NCBI GenBank assembly: GCA_905372445.1
Contig: CAJPPF010000063.1
Coordinates: 1-11,470 of the forward strand
DNA length: 11,470 nucleotides
Source: an uncultured Prevotella sp.
GTDB taxonomy: Bacteria > Bacteroidota > Bacteroidia > Bacteroidales > Bacteroidaceae
Reading direction: 5' to 3'
Of this stretch, positions 1-6,310 are shown in pieces. The notes beneath the pieces are model-generated. The model did no database searches. It saw only the letters and a program-made list of their open reading frames with translations, and was not told the DNA's origin. The translations under genes were made by a program, and so were the position numbers. Position 1 is the stretch's first letter; each line of letters opens with the position of its first letter.

Positions 1-71
1 CTTTTATTTTACAAAAGTCATGGTATATATCGCAATAGAATATTGATATTTGTCAACTTAAAAAACGAATG

Positions 72-87
72 TTTGATTTATATCAAA
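72..87. promoter_or_regulatory. FNR/CRP-like palindrome downstream of aspS
   Basis: A perfect inverted repeat, TTTGAT-TTAT-ATCAAA, contains the classic FNR half-site arrangement TTGAT-N4-ATCAA. It lies about 30 bp past the aspS stop codon, in the 118 bp before the window edge. If it is an operator, it would serve a gene beyond the left edge. I see no clear TAnnTTTG box beside it, and AT-rich DNA can give such a palindrome by chance. Confidence 0.3.
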
Positions 88-118
88 GTAACAAACCGTC
101 AGACATGCACCTGAAAAG

Positions 119-1888
119 TTATGCTTTCTGCTCATCGCCAAGGTTGAGAGCGATGAAATCTTCATCGAGCTGCTTCTGATCAACATACGATGGTGCATCA
201 AGCATCACGTCACGACCCGAGTTATTCTTGGGGAATGCTATACAGTCGCGTATAGAGTCAAGACCTGCAAAGATTGACACCCAGCGGTCGAGACCATAAG
301 CCAGACCTCCGTGAGGTGGTGCACCATACTTGAACGCATTCATCAAGAAGCCAAACTGCTCTGCGGCTTTCTCCGGAGTGAAGCCCAGAATCTCGAACAT
401 CTTTGCCTGAAGCTTTGGATCGTGAATACGGATAGAACCACCACCAACCTCAATACCATTGCATACCATGTCGTAAGCATCAGCACGCACGGCAGCAGGA
501 TTTGTATCAAGCATCGCTATATCCTCGTCCATAGGATGAGTGAATGGATGGTGCATTGCCATGAGTCTGCCTTCTTCCTCGCTCCATTCGAACATCGGGA
601 ACTCTGTCACCCAGAGCAGAGCGAACTTGTTTTTATCACGCAGACCGAGACGTTCTCCCATCTCAAGACGGAGCTCGCAGAGCTGCTTACGGGTCTTCAT
701 AACGTCGTCGCCTGATAGTATCAGAATGAGGTCACCCGGCTTTGCCTGCATCTTTTCTTTCAATGCCTGCAGTTCTTCCTGTGTATAGAATTTGTCAACC
801 GACGACTTCACAGAGCAGTCATCGCCGACACGAGCATATACAAGTCCCTTTGCACCTACTTGCGGACGCTTTACCCATTCTGTGAGTTTATCAATATCTT
901 TTCGTGTGTAAGAAGCGCAACCCGTAGCACAGATACCACCAATGTAAGCAGCGTTGTCGAATACGGCAAATGTTCCCTTCTTCAAGATATCGTCAAGTTC
1001 TACAAACTCCATACCGAATCGCATGTCAGGCTTGTCGGAACCGAAGCGTTTCATACACTCTATCCATGGAAGACGAAGGAAATCGCCTTCGAGCTCAACA
1101 CCGCGGAGCTCCTTGAAAAGATGCTTAGCCATGCCCTCGAAGGTCGTAATAATATCTTCCTGATTCACAAACGACATCTCACAGTCAATCTGCGTGAACT
1201 CCGGCTGACGGTCAGCACGCAAGTCTTCATCGCGGAAACACTTCACTATCTGGAAGTAGCGGTCAAACCCTGCTACCATAAGAAGTTGCTTCAGTGTCTG
1301 AGGAGACTGTGGAAGAGCGTAGAACTGACCTGGATTCATACGCGACGGAACGATAAAGTCGCGCGCGCCTTCTGGTGTAGAACCAATGAGCATTGGTGTC
1401 TCAACCTCAAGGAAACCAAGGTTTGAAAGGTAGTTGCGCACAGCAATACAGAAATGATGGCGTAATTCTATGTTCTTCCGAACGGCATTACGGCGCAGAT
1501 CGAGATAACGATATTTCATACGTATATCATCACCGCCGTCAGAGTTGTCTTCAATAGTGAAAGGAGGTGTGATACTCTCGTTGAGTACAGTCAGTTCACT
1601 GACTTCTATCTCAATCTCTCCCGTTGGGATGTTAGCATTCTTTGAATAGCGTTCTGCTACAGTGCCGGTAATCTGAATCACGAACTCACGACCGAGCTTA
1701 TTAGCACGCTCACAGAGCTCTGCGCTTGTCTCTTCATTGAAAACGAGCTGCGTTATGCCGTAACGGTCACGAAGATCTACAAAGGTCAAAGCTCCCATCC
1801 TACGTGAACGCTGTACCCATCCGGCGAGGGTTACAGTCTCACCCACATTATGGAGACGTAGTTCTCCACAAGTATTGCTTCTATACAT
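119..1888 (-). CDS. aspS: Aspartyl-tRNA synthetase
   Basis: This cytoplasmic class II synthetase charges tRNA-Asp with aspartate. The 589-residue length is normal for the bacterial type. An N-terminal OB-fold anticodon-binding domain (about 1-110) is followed by the catalytic core. Motif 2 lies near 218-236 (FRDED, then RQPEFTQID) and motif 3 near 528-535 (GLAYGLDR). The insertion between motifs 2 and 3 (about 270-400) matches the bacterial GAD domain. I chose the ATG at 1888 because it gives the family N-terminus (MYRSNTCGELRLHNVG). An upstream in-frame ATG at 1942 would place the -7 promoter box inside the gene. Met31 occupies the position of E. coli Leu30, where non-discriminating enzymes usually carry His, so this is probably a discriminating AspRS (inference). 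The gene is divergent from the DUF1573 gene. I see no clear terminator in the 118 bp after its stop. Confidence 0.97.
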   Translation of the reverse strand: MYRSNTCGELRLHNVGETVTLAGWVQRSRRMGALTFVDLRDRYGITQLVFNEETSAELCERANKLGREFVIQITGTVAERYSKNANIPTGEIEIEVSELTVLNESITPPFTIEDNSDGGDDIRMKYRYLDLRRNAVRKNIELRHHFCIAVRNYLSNLGFLEVETPMLIGSTPEGARDFIVPSRMNPGQFYALPQSPQTLKQLLMVAGFDRYFQIVKCFRDEDLRADRQPEFTQIDCEMSFVNQEDIITTFEGMAKHLFKELRGVELEGDFLRLPWIECMKRFGSDKPDMRFGMEFVELDDILKKGTFAVFDNAAYIGGICATGCASYTRKDIDKLTEWVKRPQVGAKGLVYARVGDDCSVKSSVDKFYTQEELQALKEKMQAKPGDLILILSGDDVMKTRKQLCELRLEMGERLGLRDKNKFALLWVTEFPMFEWSEEEGRLMAMHHPFTHPMDEDIAMLDTNPAAVRADAYDMVCNGIEVGGGSIRIHDPKLQAKMFEILGFTPEKAAEQFGFLMNAFKYGAPPHGGLAYGLDRWVSIFAGLDSIRDCIAFPKNNSGRDVMLDAPSYVDQKQLDEDFIALNLGDEQKA

Positions 1889-1917
1889 AATGAATATTTT
1901 ATTGTTCCTTAAGGTTG

Positions 1918-1925
1918 CAAAATTA
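1918..1925 (-). promoter_or_regulatory. aspS promoter, Bacteroidota -7 box
   Basis: TAATTTTG read on the minus strand fits TAnnTTTG. A weak TTTA at 1947-1950 could be the -33 element (21-bp gap). Transcription would begin near 1911, about 23 nt before the chosen ATG. This is the main argument against the longer start at 1942. Confidence 0.65.
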
Positions 1926-1990
1926 CAAATAAAATATGACATGATGTAAAAAAGAGCCGTCTTTTTGCAACATTCTACATTTTTAACCAG

Positions 1991-2002
1991 TCTTATATAA
2001 GA
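1991..2002. promoter_or_regulatory. 12-bp palindrome in the aspS / DUF1573 divergent region
   Basis: TCTTATATAAGA is a perfect palindrome. It lies 18 bp before the DUF1573 -7 box, where a -33 element would be expected and none is visible. It could be an operator or an activator site, or it could be chance in AT-rich DNA. Confidence 0.3.
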
Positions 2003-2020
2003 TGTTCGCGGATTTTTTGC

Positions 2021-2028
2021 TAAATTTG
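2021..2028 (+). promoter_or_regulatory. Promoter of the DUF1573 gene, -7 box
   Basis: TAAATTTG matches TAnnTTTG, with a leader of about 40 nt before the ATG. No convincing TTTG is present at -33. Confidence 0.65.
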
Positions 2029-2072
2029 CAACGAGAACAGAATTAATAACGTACTAACAAAGGAAGGAAGAT

Positions 2073-2483
2073 ATGAAAAAGTTTCTCTTAATCGCAACCT
2101 TGCTGATGGGCACATTAATGATAGCTCAGGCTCAGGACAAGAAAGCACAGATCAAATTTGATAAGACAACATTCAGCTATGGAACCTTCAGCGAGAAGGA
2201 GCCTGTTCAGAAGTGTACATTCACTTTCACCAACGTTGGAACCGCTCCATTAGTGATAAATAATGCAGTAGCAAGTTGCGGATGTACCGTTCCGTCATAT
2301 ACAAAAACTCCTGTCCTCCCTGGTGAGACAGGCGAGATTAAGGTGACATACAACGGCGCAGGCAAGTTTCCCGGTCATTTCAAGAAAACAATCACCATCC
2401 ATTCAAATGGCGAACCTGAGATGGTTCGACTATATGTTGAAGGCAACATGACTGACGCAAGCGAAGCTACAAAAAAGAATTAA
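2073..2483 (+). CDS. Secreted DUF1573 domain protein
   Basis: This is a 136-residue protein with a clear Sec signal peptide: two lysines, a hydrophobic stretch at about 4-18, and an A-Q-A cleavage site near residue 20. The rest is a single DUF1573 domain, an Ig-like beta-sandwich common in Bacteroidota. It shows the family's FTNVG (52-56) and SCGCT (69-73) motifs, then a PGETG turn and the strand pattern G-x-F-x-K-T-I-T-I-x-S-N (about 101-112). There is no lipobox cysteine after the signal peptide, so I expect a periplasmic soluble protein rather than a lipoprotein. The function of the family is not established, and neighbours give no clue because the gene is monocistronic, with its own promoter and terminator. 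A purine-rich AAGGAAGGAAG just before the ATG is an unusually strong ribosome binding site for this group and fixes the start. Confidence 0.92.
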   Translation: MKKFLLIATLLMGTLMIAQAQDKKAQIKFDKTTFSYGTFSEKEPVQKCTFTFTNVGTAPLVINNAVASCGCTVPSYTKTPVLPGETGEIKVTYNGAGKFPGHFKKTITIHSNGEPEMVRLYVEGNMTDASEATKKN

Positions 2484-2503
2484 TCTTCGTAATCATAGAT
2501 AAC

Positions 2504-2541
2504 AAATCCTCAGAGTTATTTTGGACCCTGGGGATTTTTTT
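2504..2541 (+). terminator. Intrinsic terminator of the DUF1573 gene
   Basis: A 10-bp stem pairs AAATCCTCAG (2504-2513) with CTGGGGATTT (2528-2537), with one G-U pair and a 14-nt loop. It runs into seven T residues (2535-2541), 20 nt past the stop codon. Confidence 0.8.
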
Positions 2542-2548
2542 GTACATT

Positions 2549-2575
2549 AAAAAACAGAGCCTAAAGACTCTGTTT
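2549..2575 (-). terminator. Intrinsic terminator of tRNA-Pro
   Basis: An 8-bp perfect stem pairs AAACAGAG (2552-2559) with CTCTGTTT (2568-2575). On the minus strand it is followed by a run of six T. It sits 3 nt past the tRNA 3' end and back-to-back with the DUF1573 terminator, so the two converging transcripts are insulated from each other. Confidence 0.75.
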
Positions 2576-2578
2576 ATG

Positions 2579-2651
2579 TCGAGGTGACAGGGCTCGAACC
2601 TGCGACAGCCTGGTCCCAAACCAGGAACGCTACCAACTGCGCTACACCTCG
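2579..2651 (-). tRNA. tRNA-Pro, anticodon UGG
   Basis: A full cloverleaf of 73 nt can be folded by eye. The acceptor stem is CGAGGTG/CACCTCG with discriminator A. The D stem is GCGC/GCGT, the anticodon stem is CCTGG/CCAGG around the loop TTTGGGA (anticodon TGG), and the T stem is GCAGG/CCTGT with loop TTCGAGC. The T arm has one G-U pair. The 3' CCA is not encoded and must be added after transcription. The gene stands alone with its own promoter and terminator. UGG can read all four proline codons if modified. Confidence 0.96.
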
Positions 2652-2679
2652 ATTACAACTCTTCTGCGAATTGCGAGTG

Positions 2680-2711
2680 CAAAGTTATAGTTTTTTTCAT
2701 ACATTGCCAAA
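2680..2711 (-). promoter_or_regulatory. tRNA-Pro promoter (-33 and -7)
   Basis: On the minus strand, TTTG (2708-2711) and TAACTTTG (2680-2687) are separated by 20 bp, close to the Bacteroidota consensus. Transcription would start near 2673, leaving a 5' leader of about 22 nt to be removed by RNase P. Confidence 0.8.
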
Positions 2712-2900
2712 CATTTGCTTGATTATTTTATAAAAGCACTTTCTTTTTTCTACAAACTTAACAAAACTACCGGTATCACGCCGTGCATAGTCATAAATAG
2801 TGTACAAATAAAATAGCCACACGGAAAGGGATGCTATATATACTATGCCCAGGTTTCGGATAAGAAATCATAAAACAGCTGGCAAAAAAGTTATATATAC

Positions 2901-2937
2901 GCATTAATTGTAATGCTACAATAATGTTCGTAGCGTT
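2901..2937. repeat. Two overlapping, mutually exclusive hairpins
   Basis: GCATTA-ATTG-TAATGC (2901-2916) is a perfect 6-bp stem. Its right arm also forms an 8-bp stem (one G-U pair) between AATGCTAC (2912-2919) and GTAGCGTT (2930-2937). Only one can form at a time. No gene is adjacent, so the role is unknown and chance is possible. Confidence 0.35.
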
Positions 2938-3117
2938 CAGCAAGAAATTCATTCTTCCTCTCTGAAGCTCTTAATTAACCGAAAGAGGTATATCCAAAGG
3001 GTTGGTTTTGTGTCGACGACATTTCTTCGTTGCACTTCTGTCACATTTATCGTGCGCATCAGAAAGCTGCGAATAAAGTTAACAAAAAGGCTGTTCTAAC
3101 CGCAAAAACAGACGATA

Positions 3118-3164
3118 TTTGCCAGCGCGTTGTCGTTCGTTGGCAAAAAACGCTTGTTTTTTGC
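3118..3164. repeat. Adjacent inverted repeats
   Basis: TTTGCCA (3118-3124) pairs with TGGCAAA (3141-3147). Overlapping it, GCAAAAAAC (3143-3151) pairs perfectly with GTTTTTTGC (3156-3164) around a 4-nt loop. The second hairpin is A/T-rich in its stem and is not followed by a T run, so it does not look like a normal terminator. Confidence 0.5.
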
Positions 3165-3237
3165 GTTACATTCAAATTACTGATAATCAACGAAATAAAT
3201 GCTTTTAATGCAGATAACAAGTGGAATCAGTTTCAAG

Positions 3238-3325
3238 AACCGCCGTTTCTTGACCCTAAAATCGCCGCTTTTAACCGATGAAACCGCCCTTTTTAGGCTA
3301 AAGAACCGCAGCTTTCTGAGAGAAA
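3238..3325. repeat. Degenerate 22-bp tandem repeat, four units
   Basis: Units start at 3238, 3260, 3282 and 3304, exactly 22 bp apart. Each opens with AACCGCCGTTTCTT or a close variant: AATCGCCGCTTTTA, AACCGCCCTTTTTA, AACCGCAGCTTTCT. The first 14 bases of each unit are conserved and the last 8 drift. Two helical turns is about 21 bp, so the units would lie almost on one face of the DNA. No coding gene explains the periodicity. Confidence 0.6.
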
Positions 3326-3658
3326 AAGCATGGAATTAGGCTATTTTCAGCTCTTGTCGGTTCTCAAAGACGAGATTTTATGCAATGTAGACTTTGCAAA
3401 TCATCATCCTTGGTTTTCTATTTCGCAAAAAAACACGACGGTGAATTTTCTTTACCCCAAATCGGTTATTAGAGTCCTTGACTGATTGTGTTCGATTGTT
3501 GAACAGATGTGCTGGCGTTTCATCGAAGGCGTAGCGGGCTACGTCGAGATGTAATGGCAGCGCAGATGTCGGCAAGCGGACGAAAGCAGTAAGGAAGCAT
3601 GGCGGTAATAACAAATCTAAGTATATGCGTCCTAATGACCGATTCGAATTTACTATAA

Positions 3659-3714
3659 CGAGTTCGGGATAAGACGTCTGCAACTTTTACAAGACCCTTC
3701 TTATCCCGAACTCG
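3659..3714. repeat. 15-16-bp perfect inverted repeat downstream of spt
   Basis: CGAGTTCGGGATAAG (3659-3673) and CTTATCCCGAACTCG (3700-3714) are exact reverse complements. One more A-T pair inside (3674/3699) makes 16 bp around a 24-nt loop. It begins 25 nt past the spt stop codon, so it may protect or terminate the spt transcript. No T run follows on either strand, which argues against a plain intrinsic terminator. It could also be the end of an inserted element. Confidence 0.75.
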
Positions 3715-3739
3715 CGTATATTATATAAGGTGTAGTCTC

Positions 3740-4936
3740 TTACTTTATGATTTCCAATGCCTGGAACACGCCCTTCAGAGCCATAACAGCACGCTCCACC
3801 TGCTCCTCTGTATGGTTTGCCATAAGAGCAAAACGAACGAGTGTATCATTTGGGGCACATGCCGGAGGGATTACAGGATTGATGAATACGCCAGCCTCAA
3901 ACGCCTTTGCAACAACCACGAAAGTCTTATGTATGTCGCGAACATAAAGAGGTATTATCGGACTCTCTGTGTCGCCAATCTCAAAACCTTCCTCCTTGAA
4001 ACGCTTCAAAGCATAATTCGTCACATTCCAAAGAGACTCTATACGCTCTGGCTCCGACTTAATAATATGTAGTGCCTCACGTGCAGCAGCTGTAGCAGAT
4101 GGCGGACAACTTGCACTGAAAATATATGTACGCGCAGTATGGCGTAATGAATCGATTATAACTTGATCGGCAGCAATAAAACCACCTATGCTTGCAAGCG
4201 ACTTAGAGAATGTTCCCATGATAAGATCTACCTCGTCGGTAAGACCGAAATGGTCGCACACTCCACGTCCCTGACGTCCGAAGACACCAATGCTATGAGC
4301 CTCATCGACCATGATTGTTGCGTTGTACTTATGCTTCAACTTTACAATCTCAGGCAGATTACACAGGTCACCTTCCATAGAGAACACACCGTCAACAATA
4401 ATGAGCTTCACCTTATCTGGCTCACAACGCTGAAGCACGCGCTCAAGGTCAGCCATATCATTATGTTTGAAATGTAGCTGTGTGGCGAACGACAGACGGC
4501 GACCGTCGACGATACTTGCATGATCGCGGTCGTCGCAGATAATATAATCGTCCTTGCCGACAAGCTGTGGGATGACACCACTGTTTACAGTAAATCCTGT
4601 AGCAAAGCAAAGAGCATCGTCCTTGCCAATATATTCAGACAGCTCTTTTTCGAGTTGAACGTGAATATCAAGCGTTCCATTAAGAAAACGGCTGCCAGCA
4701 CATCCACTGCCATATTTACGCATTGCCTCACAGCCTGCCTCAATGACTCTATCATCGCCAGTCAGTCCAGTGTAGGCATTAGAGCCAAACATCAATACGT
4801 GATGCCCTCCCATTTCAACCTCTGTACCCTGCTTTCCTTCAATTTCGCGGAAATACGGGTAGATACCATTCTCCTTCACGTCCTTTGCCATTGAATAGAA
4901 AGGATGCTTAGCGAGCTTCTCTTGTAATAGTCCCAT
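3740..4936 (-). CDS. spt: Serine palmitoyltransferase (alpha-oxoamine synthase family)
   Basis: This PLP enzyme condenses L-serine with a long-chain acyl-CoA to 3-ketosphinganine, the first committed step of sphingolipid synthesis. In Bacteroidales these lipids go to ceramide phospholipids in the membrane. The protein is 398 residues, the normal bacterial SPT size. His139 (DHAS) should stack on PLP, DEAH is at 211-214, and GTFSKS at 241-246 carries the Schiff-base lysine, Lys245. The GCAGSRFLNGTLDIH segment (78-92) is typical of the SPT/KBL/AONS fold. The alternatives are 2-amino-3-ketobutyrate CoA ligase or 8-amino-7-oxononanoate synthase. The N-terminus (MGLLQEKLAK..YPYFR) and the divergent lipid kinase favour SPT. 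The gene has its own promoter, lacks a Shine-Dalgarno sequence, and is followed by a long inverted repeat. Confidence 0.88.
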   Translation of the reverse strand: MGLLQEKLAKHPFYSMAKDVKENGIYPYFREIEGKQGTEVEMGGHHVLMFGSNAYTGLTGDDRVIEAGCEAMRKYGSGCAGSRFLNGTLDIHVQLEKELSEYIGKDDALCFATGFTVNSGVIPQLVGKDDYIICDDRDHASIVDGRRLSFATQLHFKHNDMADLERVLQRCEPDKVKLIIVDGVFSMEGDLCNLPEIVKLKHKYNATIMVDEAHSIGVFGRQGRGVCDHFGLTDEVDLIMGTFSKSLASIGGFIAADQVIIDSLRHTARTYIFSASCPPSATAAAREALHIIKSEPERIESLWNVTNYALKRFKEEGFEIGDTESPIIPLYVRDIHKTFVVVAKAFEAGVFINPVIPPACAPNDTLVRFALMANHTEEQVERAVMALKGVFQALEIIK

Positions 4937-5018
4937 TTTATATTTTTCGGTATATTTATTTTCGAGTGATTCTATATCATAAAAGATATGGCTATCTCAT
5001 AGACTTGACACCGAGGTG

Positions 5019-5026
5019 CAAAGTTA
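5019..5026 (-). promoter_or_regulatory. spt promoter, -7 box
   Basis: TAACTTTG on the minus strand, identical to the tRNA-Pro -7 box, predicts a start near 5012 and a leader of about 75 nt. No clear -33 TTTG is visible. The leader has a short inverted repeat, ATATC (4974-4978) and GATAT (4985-4989). Confidence 0.65.
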
Positions 5027-5121
5027 CAAAAATTTTCAATTAAAACGGCAGGAATAGCTCAAGAAATGAGTCAATGTGCAAAATATTTTGATTTTTAGTA
5101 GTTTGGTTGTGCGATTTTTCG

Positions 5122-5129
5122 TACTTTTG
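5122..5129 (+). promoter_or_regulatory. Lipid kinase promoter, -7 box
   Basis: TACTTTTG fits TAnnTTTG. A TTTG at 5102-5105 could be the -33 element, though the 16-bp gap is short. The box predicts a leader of about 48 nt before the ATG at 5184 and argues against an upstream ATG at 5076. Confidence 0.6.
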
Positions 5130-5183
5130 CAGACACAATCATTAGGAGAACAGTCCACGAACAAAGAGAGACATAAAGCATAC

Positions 5184-6227
5184 ATGGACAAAAAGAGCAT
5201 CATATTTATAATGAATCCAATATCAGGAACAACAAGCAAAACCAGGATTCCTGATATTATAAAAGAACATCTCGACCACGAGAAGTTTGATTATGAAATA
5301 CGCTTGACTGAGTATGCAGGTCATGCTTCAGAGATTGCCCGTGAGGCTAAAGAAAAGGGTACAGATGTAGTTGTTGCAGTAGGTGGCGACGGAACAGTCA
5401 ACGAGGTGGCAAGCGCCATAGTCCATTCCACTTCAGCCCTTGGCATCATACCTTGCGGTTCGGGCAACGGTCTTGCACGACATCTGCTCATTCCAATGAA
5501 TATAAAGAAGTCGATTGAGATTATAAACTCATGCGAGATTCGCGATCTCGACTATGGAGTGATTAACGACATACCATTCTTCTGCACTTGCGGCATGGGG
5601 TTTGACGCTTTCGTCAGCCAGAAATTTGCCGAGTCAGGAAAGCGCGGACCTATATCCTACGCAGAGCAGATTCTAAGAGAAGGGCTGAAATATGAACCTG
5701 AGACTTATGAGATTGAGGACGAGAACAGCCTAATGAAATATAAGGCTTTCCTTATCTCGTGCGCCAACGCCTCACAATACGGCAACAATGCCTACATTGC
5801 TCCTCAGGCATCAATGAGCGATGGCCTGATGGATGTAATCATAATGGAACCTTTCGACATCATCGAGGCACCGTTGATAAATATCGAGATGTTCAACAAG
5901 ACGCTCGACACAAACTCAAAGATAAAGACTTTCAAATGCAAAAATGTGCGCATCCACCGCAGTAAACCGGGATGGATACATTATGACGGCGACCCAGTAG
6001 AGGCAGGAACAGAGATTGAGATACATATCAAAGAGAAAGGCATAAAGATGCTTGTCAATCCGTTCACCGACCGAAACAAGCGGCAGCCGACGGCATTTCA
6101 GAACGCGGCGGCTGAACTGCTCAACCAGATTAACGATCTTCGCAATGGAATAATGAAAGATATCAATAACACCGGCAAGCAGATACAGGATTTCAGAAAG
6201 AGCATACAAGAAAAACTCAACCTATAA
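5184..6227 (+). CDS. Diacylglycerol/sphingosine kinase family lipid kinase
   Basis: This 347-residue protein belongs to the DAGK_cat/YegS-like superfamily, which phosphorylates lipid hydroxyl groups with ATP. Family marks are N-P-x-S-G near 11-15, the nucleotide loop VGGDGT (66-71), GSGNGLAR (92-99), the YGNNAYIAPQASMSDG segment (about 199-214) and the C-terminal HYDGDP (266-271). The start at 5184 gives the usual MDKKSIIFIMNP opening and lies downstream of the promoter. Residues from about 297 form a basic, helix-prone tail (QINDLRN..IMKDI..QIQDFRKSIQEKL) beyond the normal kinase end, possibly a coiled coil or membrane-contacting helix. The gene is divergent from spt across 247 bp. Members of this family phosphorylate diacylglycerol, undecaprenol-type lipids, sphingoid bases or ceramide. 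The spt neighbour makes a sphingolipid substrate plausible but unproven. Confidence 0.9.
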   Translation: MDKKSIIFIMNPISGTTSKTRIPDIIKEHLDHEKFDYEIRLTEYAGHASEIAREAKEKGTDVVVAVGGDGTVNEVASAIVHSTSALGIIPCGSGNGLARHLLIPMNIKKSIEIINSCEIRDLDYGVINDIPFFCTCGMGFDAFVSQKFAESGKRGPISYAEQILREGLKYEPETYEIEDENSLMKYKAFLISCANASQYGNNAYIAPQASMSDGLMDVIIMEPFDIIEAPLINIEMFNKTLDTNSKIKTFKCKNVRIHRSKPGWIHYDGDPVEAGTEIEIHIKEKGIKMLVNPFTDRNKRQPTAFQNAAAELLNQINDLRNGIMKDINNTGKQIQDFRKSIQEKLNL

Positions 6228-6235
6228 AACTAAAA

Positions 6236-6276
6236 GAGGAGAACAGCATACATACTGCTCTCCTCATTTGTTTTAT
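6236..6276. terminator. Bidirectional terminator between the lipid kinase and DUF2007 genes
   Basis: An 11-bp stem with one mismatch pairs GAGGAGAACAG (6236-6246) with CTGCTCTCCTC (6255-6265) around an 8-nt loop. T-rich tracts follow on the plus strand (6267-6276), and on the minus strand the complement gives TTTTAGTTTT. It serves both converging genes. Confidence 0.8.
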
Positions 6277-6310
6277 ATACCAAACAAAAGTATTGACATT
6301 GAAAGCGGCA

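Larger units (their letters stand above)
2652..3739. other. 1.1-kb gene-free region between tRNA-Pro and spt
   Basis: I find no convincing protein gene here. Open frames at 3030-3281 (+) and 3378-3683 (-) have no ribosome binding site, no recognisable domain and low-complexity composition. The region holds the tRNA-Pro promoter, an isolated TAnnTTTG box on the minus strand at 2753-2760, and overlapping hairpins at 2901-2937. It also holds hairpins at 3118-3164, 22-bp tandem repeats at 3238-3325, a GC-rich block at about 3515-3605 with a CGTAGC/GCTACG hairpin at 3529-3542, and the 16-bp inverted repeat beside spt. The mix suggests a decayed or dispersed non-coding element (inference). Confidence 0.7.

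Noticed and set aside
1889..1942. 18-codon upstream extension of aspS
   Set aside because: It would include the -7 promoter box at 1918-1925, and the family N-terminus begins at the ATG at 1888.
2753..2760. Isolated minus-strand TAAGTTTG resembling a second tRNA-Pro promoter
   Set aside because: It has no -33 element at a proper distance, and the closer promoter at 2680-2711 is complete.
3030..3281. 83-codon open frame on the plus strand
   Set aside because: It has no ribosome binding site, promoter or recognisable domain, its second half is the 22-bp repeat, and it lies in a hairpin-rich non-coding region.
3238..3325. CRISPR array
   Set aside because: The units are contiguous and degenerate with no unique spacers, and no cas genes are present.
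3378..3683. 101-codon open frame on the minus strand
   Set aside because: Its start falls inside the 16-bp inverted repeat loop, its composition is unlike that of neighbouring proteins, and it has no domain or leader.
5076..5183. 36-codon upstream extension of the lipid kinase
   Set aside because: It would contain the promoter box at 5122-5129, and the kinase fold starts at MDKKSIIFIMNP.
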